Assembly (NCBI GenBank): GCA_017431035.1
Contig: JAFRLW010000025.1
Coordinates: 1 to 51,675, forward strand
Source: Clostridia bacterium
Lineage (GTDB): Bacteria; Bacillota; Clostridia; Oscillospirales; Acutalibacteraceae
Direction of reading: 5' to 3'
DNA length: 51,675 nucleotides
The position numbers and the translations under genes are program-made. The first letter of the stretch is position 1; every line of letters begins with the position of its first letter. Shown here piece by piece: positions 7,363-15,303 of this stretch. Below the pieces are notes generated by a model. It was not told the origin of the DNA. It saw only the letters and a list, made by a program, of their open reading frames with translations, and ran no database searches.

Positions 7363-9219
7363 ATGTATCTAAAAAAACTTTTTTCTTTTTTGGCGGCGGC
7401 AGCAATTATTGTAAATATCTTTTGCATAATACCGATTAAGGCAAAAGCGGAAAACGGAAGTGACGTTGTAAGCACGATTCCGGGTGATACAAACGGAGAT
7501 TATGTATTTGACGACCAGGACGCCATACATCTTCTTTTCTGCGTTTATTTCCCTGAAACATATATGGTTTCAGGTCAGTGTTCTGATTTTAACGGTGACG
7601 GTGAGCTTACAGACCAGGACGCCGTATATCTGCTGTTCAGCTTATACTTCCCTGAAACATATCTTCTTCCGAAAACGTATTTTAACAGTTATAACGGCCT
7701 TGAAAAAATCAACGAGGATAATACCTACATCACCGTTAATATTACCGATAATCTCACCCTTGATATGAGGGGGATATACGGTATACCGCAAAAAGAGATA
7801 TATAATGGTATAATTTCGCTTGACTGGGGCGACAGCGAAACAATAGAAGATGTCGCAAAGGCTTACGAAGAGTCACAAAATAACCTTAAACATACCTATT
7901 CCTCTCCGGGAGAATATGTTATTACCCTTACGGGTATGACGCAGTTTATGGGACTTTGGGTGAGGGCAAACTCATCGATTATAAACCGAGTGGAACTATC
8001 TTCTAAAATAACAAAAATACAGCAAATGGCTATGGATGGACTTGATACGCTTGTTGTAAACAACCCTGAGCCGTTTGATATTTACAACCAGTATGATGAA
8101 AAAATAACCGTTATAAATAATATAGGAAAAATAAACCGTATTGAAATCCCCGAAAACAGTTTTCTTTCCTTTTATGACTCGGATAAATATGATGCGATAT
8201 TAAAAAATGCACTTGTAAAGCCTGATGACAACTTACTCTACGATAACATCACCGTAACGGTCGGCGAAAATGGAGATTTTACTTCTATAAACGAGGCTAT
8301 GCGTTATTTGTCGGTATATTTCCCGACCTATCGTTCGGGTGGAATACACGCCTATATAAAGATTTTAAGCGGCACGGTAATAAAAGACCAGATTTTTGTT
8401 GACGGATATGATTGTTCGTGGATGGTCATTACATATGAGGACTATTTGCCGTCAGTTATACAATACTCAACTGTTTGTCAGGATATAGCAGAGGGGAAAA
8501 TTATCTTTGATGACACCGAAAACTTTAACACTGTTAAGGTTGATGCAACCGATTTCAGCGGCATTTCCCATGACACAAGGGGTGATGTTTGCTTTTTAAG
8601 AGCTGAAAACGGCGGAAAACTTCCGCAGATAAACTGTGTGTTTAAGCTTGTAAACAATCAAAAAAATAATATTCCTGTTGCCGGAATGGTTTGTAATAAG
8701 GGGAGTATCGGTGTGGTAAATCCTCTTTGCGGATTTATAGGCTTTTATGACGGAGTAATAGCAAATAATGAATCTTCCGTAACTATTCGTGAGGGAATAA
8801 CTATGGACTGCACTCGTTGGGGATGCCATGCTCGTCATAACGGAGAAATATCTGCCCGCTCGATAATCGCTACAGGTTGTGCAAAAGAGAACTCTTTTGA
8901 ATCGGCGGCTGTTTCAGCCGATAGAATTGCCGACCTGGATTCGAGAGGGGCATATATAAGCAATAAAGGTGTACAAATAAGATGTAATAATACAAGCCGA
9001 ATGAATTGTAACGGAATGAACATTGTCGGTGATGGTGAAAACACAGTAGAAATTGTAAATGAAAACGTTTCTACATTAAACGCAATATCAATGCTTGTAA
9101 GCGGAACTGTCAAAATAACAAACGCATCAGGAAGCACCATGCTTGTAGGAAATTATAATTTTGATAAAGAATACATATTTAACACCTTAACGGCAAATGG
9201 TGTGATTTATAAACAATAA
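7363..9219 (+). CDS. Secreted dockerin protein with PKD-like and beta-helix regions
   Basis: 618 residues. A signal peptide (K-K, then a hydrophobic core, ending near AKAEN at 27-31) is followed by a type I dockerin at 41-100: two calcium-loop repeats, GDTNGDYVFDDQDA and DFNGDGELTDQDA, each followed by a near-identical YFPETY helix end. A stretch with LDWGD and HTYSSPGEYVITLTG (about 135-185) looks PKD-like. From about 300 on, ENGDFTSINEA suggests a right-handed beta-helix of the pectate-lyase or phage-tailspike type. I see no recognisable glycoside hydrolase site. I chose the ATG at 7363 over a TTG at 7357 from the spacing to AAGGA. It lies 36 bases after the synthetase fusion with no visible terminator, so read-through from the Leu operon is possible. 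Confidence 0.75.
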   Translation: MYLKKLFSFLAAAAIIVNIFCIIPIKAKAENGSDVVSTIPGDTNGDYVFDDQDAIHLLFCVYFPETYMVSGQCSDFNGDGELTDQDAVYLLFSLYFPETYLLPKTYFNSYNGLEKINEDNTYITVNITDNLTLDMRGIYGIPQKEIYNGIISLDWGDSETIEDVAKAYEESQNNLKHTYSSPGEYVITLTGMTQFMGLWVRANSSIINRVELSSKITKIQQMAMDGLDTLVVNNPEPFDIYNQYDEKITVINNIGKINRIEIPENSFLSFYDSDKYDAILKNALVKPDDNLLYDNITVTVGENGDFTSINEAMRYLSVYFPTYRSGGIHAYIKILSGTVIKDQIFVDGYDCSWMVITYEDYLPSVIQYSTVCQDIAEGKIIFDDTENFNTVKVDATDFSGISHDTRGDVCFLRAENGGKLPQINCVFKLVNNQKNNIPVAGMVCNKGSIGVVNPLCGFIGFYDGVIANNESSVTIREGITMDCTRWGCHARHNGEISARSIIATGCAKENSFESAAVSADRIADLDSRGAYISNKGVQIRCNNTSRMNCNGMNIVGDGENTVEIVNENVSTLNAISMLVSGTVKITNASGSTMLVGNYNFDKEYIFNTLTANGVIYKQ

Positions 9220-9240
9220 GTAAAAAAAGCAAAAAAACGC

Positions 9241-9269
9241 TTGACAAACGGGATATTCGGTGTTATCAT
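9241..9269 (+). promoter_or_regulatory. SigA-type promoter of the Ile T-box unit
   Basis: TTGACA at 9241-9246 and TATCAT at 9264-9269 with a 17-base spacer, ahead of the second T-box leader. Confidence 0.8.
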
Positions 9270-9275
9270 ATCAAA

Positions 9276-9551
9276 AAATAACAAAGGCTTTGACGAAGAC
9301 GGTCTTGATTTCTTTTTGTTAGAGAGTCGGTGGTTGGTGAAAACCGATAAAAAGGCTTCAAAAGTACCTATCACTTCCGAGCCGAAGTCCGAAAGATTTT
9401 TAATTTAGTAGGCGCTTCCGTAGTTGCTGCGTAAAGGCAAAGGGGTTGTTTGACCCTATTAAGAGGCAGTCTTTTGATTGCAATTTGAGTGGTACCGCGA
9501 GTGTTGATTGATTACACCCGTCTCAAAGATTTGAGACGGGTGTTTTTATTT
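9276..9551 (+). promoter_or_regulatory. T-box leader, isoleucine specifier (AUC)
   Basis: At the base of Stem I, GGCTT-TGAC-GAAG near 9287 pairs with CTTC-C-GAGCC near 9374-9383. The AGAGAGTCGG motif is near 9321. ATC at 9370-9372 sits directly before ACTTCCGAGCC in the specifier position. The T-box sequence GTGGTACCGCG is at 9489-9499. The UGGU bulge fits the A discriminator of tRNA-Ile. Isoleucine starvation should turn on the XRE-cupin-ligase downstream. The 3' half from the T-box to the terminator is nearly identical to that of the Val leader, which points to duplication. Confidence 0.9.
9514..9551 (+). terminator. Attenuator terminator of the Ile T-box
   Basis: ACACCCGTCTCAAA pairs with TTTGAGACGGGTGT, followed by TTTTATTTTT. 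OFF-state hairpin of the leader. Confidence 0.9.
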
Positions 9552-9569
9552 TTCCGGGAGGGATGAAAA

Positions 9570-11837
9570 ATGTTGACTGTAGAACAGGAAAAAATGCTGG
9601 AGGTTGCGGCACGTATTCGTGAAATGCGTGAGATTTCGGGGCTGACAGTAGAGGAAATGGCAAACAAGGTAGAAGTCACGGTTGATGACTATCTTCGTTA
9701 TGAGGGCGGAAAGGAAGATTTCCCCTTTACCTTTATACATAAATGCTCAAAAGTTTTTAATATCGGTATTACCGATTTGCTTGAGGGTAAAAGCGCCCAT
9801 TTGTCTTCGTATACGGTTACAAGAAAAGGTCACGGTCAGACAACGGCTAAAGAGGACGGCATAGAAATAAAAGATTTGGCGCCTATGTTCCTTAAAAAGA
9901 TAGCCGAGCCGTATTGGGTTAAGTATGAATACAGTGAACAACTTCAGGATAAACCGATACACCTTATAAAGCACTCGGGACAGGAGTTTGACCTTATTAT
10001 TTCAGGCAGACTTAAAATCCAGGTCGGCGATAATATCGAGTATTTAAGCGAGGGCGACAGCATCTATTACAACAGTTCCACCCCTCACGGTATGATAGCC
10101 GTAGACGGCAGAGATTGTATCTTTTTGGCGGTGGTACTCTCCGGCACAAACGATACCGAAAACGTTGTACGTGACACTTTGATACCAAACCGTGTTGAGT
10201 CAAGGAAAACGGTTGCCGAAAAGTTTATCACCTGTACCGAAAACGAAAACGGATATCCGCTTTCTATCAACTTCAAAAATGAGGATAGTTTCAATTTCGG
10301 TTTTGATGTTGTTGACAGAATTGCAAAAAAATCCCCCGAAAAACTCGCTATGCTTCATATTGCAAACGACGGAACCGAGCGCCGTTTCACCTTCCGTGAT
10401 ATCAAGCGTGGCTCCAACCAGTGCGCTAACTATTTTAAGAGTATAGGTATCAAAAAAGGCGATAGGGTAATGCTGGTGCTTAAAAGGCATTATGAGTTCT
10501 GGTTTTCTATTATTGCGCTTCACAAAATAGGCGCTATCGCAATACCTGCTACCAACCAACTCCAGTCTCACGATTTTGAATATCGTTTTAACGCCGCAGG
10601 TATTAGCGCAATAGTTTGTACCGCCGACGGCGTGACCGCTGATATGGTGGACGAGGCGCAAAAGACCTCTCCGACACTAAAGCACAAATTACTTGTCGGC
10701 GGAAGTAAAGAGGGCTGGCGCACCTTTGACGAGGAGTTCAAAAGTTACAGCGCCCACTACTATAGAGATGACGATACCGCTTGCGGTGATGATACTATGC
10801 TTATGTTCTTCACATCAGGCACTACCGGTTATCCTAAAATTGCGGCGCATAGTTATAAATATCCGCTTGGTCACTACCTCACCGCAAAATACTGGCACGG
10901 TGTTGATACTGACGGACTCCACTTCACTATTTCTGAAACAGGCTGGGGTAAAGCCCTTTGGGGCAAACTATACGGACAGTGGCTGTGCGAGGGTGCGGTC
11001 TTCACCTACGACTTTGACCGCTTTGACGCCGCAAAGATTTTGCCTATGTTCAAAAAATACAATATCACAAGTTTTTGCGCTCCGCCTACTATGCTTCGTA
11101 TGATGATAAGGCAGGATATTTCAAAATATGACTTTTCTTCGGTTAAGCATATGACCACCGCCGGCGAGGCGCTAAACCCCGAAGTTTATAAACTCTTCAA
11201 ACAGGCGACAAACCTTAAAATTATGGAAGGATTCGGTCAAACCGAGACCACCCTTTCTATCGCCAACTTTAACGGCGGCACACACAAACTCGGCTCAATG
11301 GGAAGACCCTCTCCGCTCTTTGACGTTGAACTTATGGATGAACAGGGTAACCCGGTACCCGACGGTGAAGTAGGCGAGATAGTCATTAAAGCCGGTGATA
11401 AGGTGCCCTGCGGACTTTTCAAAGGCTACTATAACGAACCTGAAAAGACAAAAGAAGTTTGGCACGATGGTTATTACCATACCGGCGATACCGCTTGGCG
11501 TGATGAGGACGGTTTCTTCTGGTATGTAGGACGTGTAGACGACGTTATCAAATCGTCGGGCTACCGCATAGGACCGTTTGAGATAGAAAGCGTAATTATG
11601 GAACTGCCTTATATTCTTGAGTGCGGTGTTTCCGCCGCACCCGATGAGGTCAGAGGTCAGGTTGTTAAAGCGTCAATAGTCCTTGTTGACGGTGTAGAGC
11701 CGACTGAAGAACTTAAAAAACAAATACAGGATTACGTTAAAACTCATACGGCTCCCTATAAATATCCCCGTATAGTTGAGTTCCGTGACAGTTTGCCTAA
11801 AACAATAAGCGGAAAAATCCAACGAAATCTTTTATAA
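9570..11837 (+). CDS. XRE-HTH / cupin / acyl-CoA synthetase fusion, Ile T-box controlled
   Basis: 755 residues; ATG at 9570 behind GGGAGGGAT. Residues about 12-70 form an XRE-type helix-turn-helix (ARIREMREISGLTVEEMA). Residues about 115-190 form a cupin with candidate metal ligands His135, Glu139 and His173. Residues about 215-755 are an AMP-forming synthetase of the acetyl-CoA-synthetase/medium-chain type: P-loop FTSGTTGYPK (414-423), TTAGEAL, GFGQTET, the YHTGDTAWRDEDG motif and catalytic Lys749 in SGKIQR. It activates a carboxylic acid to its CoA thioester; the isoleucine specifier suggests 2-methylbutyrate (inference). HTH-cupin proteins normally stand alone as regulators, so this fusion may both sense and act, or the N-terminus may be a purely structural or allosteric module. 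Confidence 0.85.
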   Translation: MLTVEQEKMLEVAARIREMREISGLTVEEMANKVEVTVDDYLRYEGGKEDFPFTFIHKCSKVFNIGITDLLEGKSAHLSSYTVTRKGHGQTTAKEDGIEIKDLAPMFLKKIAEPYWVKYEYSEQLQDKPIHLIKHSGQEFDLIISGRLKIQVGDNIEYLSEGDSIYYNSSTPHGMIAVDGRDCIFLAVVLSGTNDTENVVRDTLIPNRVESRKTVAEKFITCTENENGYPLSINFKNEDSFNFGFDVVDRIAKKSPEKLAMLHIANDGTERRFTFRDIKRGSNQCANYFKSIGIKKGDRVMLVLKRHYEFWFSIIALHKIGAIAIPATNQLQSHDFEYRFNAAGISAIVCTADGVTADMVDEAQKTSPTLKHKLLVGGSKEGWRTFDEEFKSYSAHYYRDDDTACGDDTMLMFFTSGTTGYPKIAAHSYKYPLGHYLTAKYWHGVDTDGLHFTISETGWGKALWGKLYGQWLCEGAVFTYDFDRFDAAKILPMFKKYNITSFCAPPTMLRMMIRQDISKYDFSSVKHMTTAGEALNPEVYKLFKQATNLKIMEGFGQTETTLSIANFNGGTHKLGSMGRPSPLFDVELMDEQGNPVPDGEVGEIVIKAGDKVPCGLFKGYYNEPEKTKEVWHDGYYHTGDTAWRDEDGFFWYVGRVDDVIKSSGYRIGPFEIESVIMELPYILECGVSAAPDEVRGQVVKASIVLVDGVEPTEELKKQIQDYVKTHTAPYKYPRIVEFRDSLPKTISGKIQRNLL
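11496..11575 (+). repeat. 80-base exact repeat, copy 1 (in the Ile-unit ligase)
   Basis: Identical at every base, including third codon positions, to 14143-14222 in the Val-unit ligase. The flanking gene sequence differs at many synonymous sites, so this looks like gene conversion or a recently homogenised tract. Confidence 0.85.
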
Positions 11838-11854
11838 AAAATCCCATAAAAACA

Positions 11855-11883
11855 TTGACAACAATTAAAAGTAATGGTATAAT
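11855..11883 (+). promoter_or_regulatory. SigA-type promoter of the Val T-box operon
   Basis: TTGACA at 11855-11860 and TATAAT at 11878-11883 with a 17-base spacer, beginning only 17 bases after the preceding stop codon. Confidence 0.9.
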
Positions 11884-11889
11884 AGCGGA

Positions 11890-12168
11890 AAATAAAAAGG
11901 CTTTGACGAAGAGGTCATAAAGTCACGGTATGCGTAGAGAACCGGCGTTTTGGTGAAAGTTCGGTGATATCGCCTTTGTGATGTAACTTCTGAGCCGGAA
12001 GGAAGAACGGTTTTTATGACCTATTAGACCCTTCCCGAGAAGGCTGCGTAAGTGCATAGGAGTTATTAGACTCTGAAGTGGCGGTTTTTTTACCGTAATT
12101 TGAGTGGTACCGCGAGTGTTGATATTTACACCCGTCTCAAAGATCATTACTTTGGGACGGGGTTTTTT
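11890..12168 (+). promoter_or_regulatory. T-box leader, valine specifier (GUA)
   Basis: GGCTT-TGAC-GAAG near 11900 pairs with CTTC-T-GAGCC near 11987-11995. GTA at 11983-11985 precedes ACTTCTGAGCC in exactly the place of ATC in the Ile leader. The T-box sequence GTGGTACCGCG is at 12104-12114 with the UGGU bulge that suits the A discriminator of tRNA-Val. It would switch on the 7.4-kb operon downstream when tRNA-Val is uncharged. The AGAGAG motif of Stem I is weaker here (GTAGAGAACCGG). Confidence 0.88.
12131..12168 (+). terminator. Attenuator terminator of the Val T-box
   Basis: CCCGTCTCAAAG (12131-12142) pairs with CTTTGGGACGGG (12150-12161), with one G-T pair, followed by TTTTTT. Confidence 0.9.
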
Positions 12169-12192
12169 CGTTCCAGCAAGAAGGGATGTTTT

Positions 12193-14484
12193 ATGGAAAA
12201 AATAACAGGTCTTGATTTCAAAATCAAAGAAATGGCGCTTCGTATCAGGGAACTGAGAGAAGTCACCCGTTTCACCCCTGCCGAAATGGCGGAAAAAACC
12301 GGTGTAACGCAGGAGGAGTACCTCAAGTGCGAAAACGGCGAGAGTGACTTAAACTTTGCTTTTATCTACCGTTGCGCTTTGGCTTTCGGTGTTGACGTTA
12401 CCGATATTATCGAGGGTGTCAGCCCTACTCTTACATCTTATACTTTAACCCGTGCCGGCAAAGGACAAATTATAGATAAGGCTCACGGTATGGAGTATTA
12501 TAACCTTGCTTCCTCTTTCCAAAACAGGATAGCCGAGCCGCTTTTTGTCCACAGTGCATACAGCGAAGAGGCGCAGCATAAAGATATTCAACTCACAACC
12601 CACTCGGGTCAAGAGTGCGATATTGTTATAAAAGGTCACCTTATGGTGCAGGTAGGTCATCATAAAGAGGTTTTAGGACCGGGCGACAGCATCTATTACG
12701 ATAGTTCCACGCCCCACGGTATGATAGCGGTGCAAAACGAGGACTGTCTGTTCTATGCTATCGTATTAAACCCCACCGGAGAGCCTATCCCCGAACTCAC
12801 ACCGGCACGACTTGTGCCTGAGGCGGACCGCAAGATAAGGCGTGACGATAAACCCCGTGTTTATAAAGACTTTATCGACGTTACAGAGGATGAAAACGGA
12901 ATACCCACCTCAATCCGCTTCAAAAATGAGGATAAGTTCAATTTCGGTTTTGACGTTGTTGATAAAATCGCCGAAAAAGACCCTGAAAAACTTGCTATGC
13001 TTCATATTTCGGCAAACAAGACCGAGCGCCGCTTTACCTTCCGTGATATGATGCGAGCCTCAAACCGTTGCGCAAACTATTTTAAGAGCCTCGGTATAAA
13101 AAAAGGCGATAGGGTGCTTTTGTCCCTTAAACGCCACTACCAGTTCTGGTTTGCTATTTTGGGTCTTAACAAACTCGGCGCTATCGCTATTCCGGCTGTA
13201 AGCCAACTTCAGTCCCACGATTTTGAATACCGCTTTAAGATGGCGGGGGTTTCGACCGTTATTTGCACTGCTGATGAGGACACCGCCAATCAAATAGATA
13301 TTGCGCTTAAAGAGTATGACGGAATGAAGAATAAACTTATTGTCAACGGCTCAAAGCCCGGCTGGCGCAGTTTTGATAAAGAATATCCGCTATACAGCAC
13401 CCATTTTGAAAGAGATGAGAATACCGCTTGCGGAGATGACCTTATGCTTATGTACTTTACATCAGGTACAAGCGGTTATCCCAAAATTGCGGCTCATAAC
13501 TATAAATATCCGCTCGGTCATTTTCATACTGCTAAATACTGGCACTCGGTTGACAGTGACGGACTTCACTTCACAATTTCCGATACCGGTTGGGCAAAGG
13601 CTATGTGGGGTAAACTCTACGGACAGTGGCTTTGCGAGGCGGCAACCTTTGTATATGACTTTGACCGCTTTGACGCCGCAGATATTTTGCCTATGTTCGC
13701 AAAATACCATATAACCACATTTTGCGCTCCGCCTACTATGCTTCGTATGATGGTTAAAAAAGATATCAGTAAATACGACCTTTCTTCCGTAACCCATATG
13801 ACCACCGCCGGCGAGGCGCTGAACCCCGAAGTTTATCGCCAGTTTGAAAAGGCGACCGGACTTCAGATAATGGAGGGCTTCGGTCAGTCGGAGAGTACAA
13901 TGATTTTAGGCAACCTTGCAGGCGCTCCGCATAAAATCGGCTCAATGGGCAAACCCGTTCCGATTTATGACGTTGACCTCTTTGATATGGAGGGTAACTC
14001 AGTACCCGTAGGTGAGGTTGGCGAGATAGTTGTAAACCTCAAAAACGGCTCGCCCTGCGGACTTTTTACCGGATATTATAACGATGAAGAAAAAACCAAA
14101 GAAGCCATACACGACGGCTACTATCACACCGGCGATACCGCCTGGCGTGATGAGGACGGTTTCTTCTGGTATGTAGGACGTGTAGACGACGTTATCAAAT
14201 CGTCGGGCTACCGCATAGGACCTTTCGAGATAGAAAGTGTTATTATGGAACTGCCATACGTGCTTGAGTGCGGTGTTTCCGCCGCTCCCGACGAGGTCAG
14301 GGGTCAGGTTGTTAAAGCTTCGATAGTTTTAATAGACGGGGTAACGCCAAGCGACGAACTCGCCAAAGAGATACAAGAGTACGTCAAAACCCATACGGCA
14401 CCATATAAATATCCACGTATAGTAGTCTTCCGTGACAGTTTGCCGAAAACGGTCAGCGGAAAGATACAAAGAAATCAACTGTGA
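12193..14484 (+). CDS. XRE-HTH / cupin / acyl-CoA synthetase fusion, Val T-box controlled
   Basis: 763 residues from the ATG at 12193 behind AAGAAGGGAT; a longer reading frame to 12100 would start inside the T-box and is not credible. Domain order is as in the Ile-unit paralogue: XRE helix-turn-helix (LRIRELREVTRFTPAEMAEK), cupin (HSGQECDIVIKGHLMVQVG, SSTPHGM), then the synthetase with FTSGTSGYPK, TTAGEAL, GFGQSEST, YHTGDTAWRDEDG and a C-terminal SGKIQR lysine. The two proteins are clearly close duplicates, most alike in the C-terminal domain. The valine specifier and the 2-oxoisovalerate oxidoreductase genes downstream point to isobutyrate as substrate (inference). First gene of the Val operon; the next gene starts 8 bases after the stop. 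Confidence 0.85.
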   Translation: MEKITGLDFKIKEMALRIRELREVTRFTPAEMAEKTGVTQEEYLKCENGESDLNFAFIYRCALAFGVDVTDIIEGVSPTLTSYTLTRAGKGQIIDKAHGMEYYNLASSFQNRIAEPLFVHSAYSEEAQHKDIQLTTHSGQECDIVIKGHLMVQVGHHKEVLGPGDSIYYDSSTPHGMIAVQNEDCLFYAIVLNPTGEPIPELTPARLVPEADRKIRRDDKPRVYKDFIDVTEDENGIPTSIRFKNEDKFNFGFDVVDKIAEKDPEKLAMLHISANKTERRFTFRDMMRASNRCANYFKSLGIKKGDRVLLSLKRHYQFWFAILGLNKLGAIAIPAVSQLQSHDFEYRFKMAGVSTVICTADEDTANQIDIALKEYDGMKNKLIVNGSKPGWRSFDKEYPLYSTHFERDENTACGDDLMLMYFTSGTSGYPKIAAHNYKYPLGHFHTAKYWHSVDSDGLHFTISDTGWAKAMWGKLYGQWLCEAATFVYDFDRFDAADILPMFAKYHITTFCAPPTMLRMMVKKDISKYDLSSVTHMTTAGEALNPEVYRQFEKATGLQIMEGFGQSESTMILGNLAGAPHKIGSMGKPVPIYDVDLFDMEGNSVPVGEVGEIVVNLKNGSPCGLFTGYYNDEEKTKEAIHDGYYHTGDTAWRDEDGFFWYVGRVDDVIKSSGYRIGPFEIESVIMELPYVLECGVSAAPDEVRGQVVKASIVLIDGVTPSDELAKEIQEYVKTHTAPYKYPRIVVFRDSLPKTVSGKIQRNQL
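14143..14222 (+). repeat. 80-base exact repeat, copy 2 (in the Val-unit ligase)
   Basis: Identical to 11496-11575 in the Ile-unit ligase. It encodes the hinge region around WRDEDGFFWYVGRVDD. Confidence 0.85.
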
Positions 14485-14492
14485 GGAAAAAT

Positions 14493-15278
14493 ATGAGAGT
14501 ATCGGTTATACAAATGGATATGGAGTTTTTAAGCCCTGATAAAAACTTCAAAAAAGCCGCTTTATTGATAGAAAAAGCGGCAAAAGAGGGTATAGATACC
14601 GTAGTATTGCCTGAAACCTGGAACACCGGATTTTTCCCGAGGGAGAATATAGAAACCCTCGCCGATAATAACGGTGAACGGGTAAAAATGGAAATAGGAA
14701 CACTTGCAAAAAAGTATGGCATAAATATTGTTGCCGGCAGTGTTACAAATAAAAAGCAAGACGGTATTTATAATACGGCATACGTCTTCAATAAAAAGGG
14801 CGAAACGGTTGCCGAGTATGATAAAACCCACCTTTTCACCCCTATGGATGAGCATAAGTTTTATAACAAAGGCGACCATTTATCCTTTTTTACATTAGAC
14901 GGTATTAAATGCGGCATTATAATTTGCTATGATATTCGTTTTCCTGAACTTATAAGAAGTTATACCACAAAAGGTATTGATTTGTTGTTTGTCGTGTCCG
15001 AGTGGCCGAGTGTCAGGATACCCCACCTTATAGCGCTTAATAAAGCGAGGGCAATAGAAAACCAGATGTTCACCGTTTGCGCAAACTCTTGCGGAAGGGC
15101 GGGAGAAACGGTCTACGGCGGAAACTCGGTTGTGTTTGACCCGTGGGGCGAAGAGATAGCAAAAGCCGGAGAAAAAGAGGAAATTATAACCGTCTCTCTC
15201 GATTTTTCGGTAGTTAAAGATATCAGAGAAAGTATAAACGTATTTCGTGACCGCAGGCCCGAAATATATGATATATAA
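14493..15278 (+). CDS. Carbon-nitrogen hydrolase, omega-amidase-like
   Basis: 261 residues from the ATG at 14493 (GAGGAAAA upstream). Nitrilase-superfamily protein with the Glu-Lys-Cys triad visible in VVLPETW, YDKTHLF and IICYDIRFPEL. The cysteine motif C-Y-D-I-R-F-P-E and the overall length match omega-amidase/NIT2-like enzymes, which hydrolyse 2-oxoglutaramate or 2-oxosuccinamate left by transamination of glutamine or asparagine. Sitting between a ligase and a branched-chain aminotransferase, it could pull glutamine-driven transamination forward. A role in releasing branched-chain acids from amides cannot be excluded. Cytoplasmic; same operon. Confidence 0.85.
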   Translation: MRVSVIQMDMEFLSPDKNFKKAALLIEKAAKEGIDTVVLPETWNTGFFPRENIETLADNNGERVKMEIGTLAKKYGINIVAGSVTNKKQDGIYNTAYVFNKKGETVAEYDKTHLFTPMDEHKFYNKGDHLSFFTLDGIKCGIIICYDIRFPELIRSYTTKGIDLLFVVSEWPSVRIPHLIALNKARAIENQMFTVCANSCGRAGETVYGGNSVVFDPWGEEIAKAGEKEEIITVSLDFSVVKDIRESINVFRDRRPEIYDI

Positions 15279-15303
15279 AATAAACTGTTAAGGAGATATA
15301 ATT

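Noticed and set aside
10200-10661. Antisense 153-codon frame inside the Ile-unit ligase
   Set aside because: The opposite strand carries a complete recognisable synthetase; no motif or start signal supports the antisense frame.
11979-11987. ATG as a possible methionine specifier in the third T-box
   Set aside because: Aligning the three leaders by the CTTC-GAGCC strand and the purine after the specifier places GTA, not ATG, in the reading position; the operon content also fits valine.
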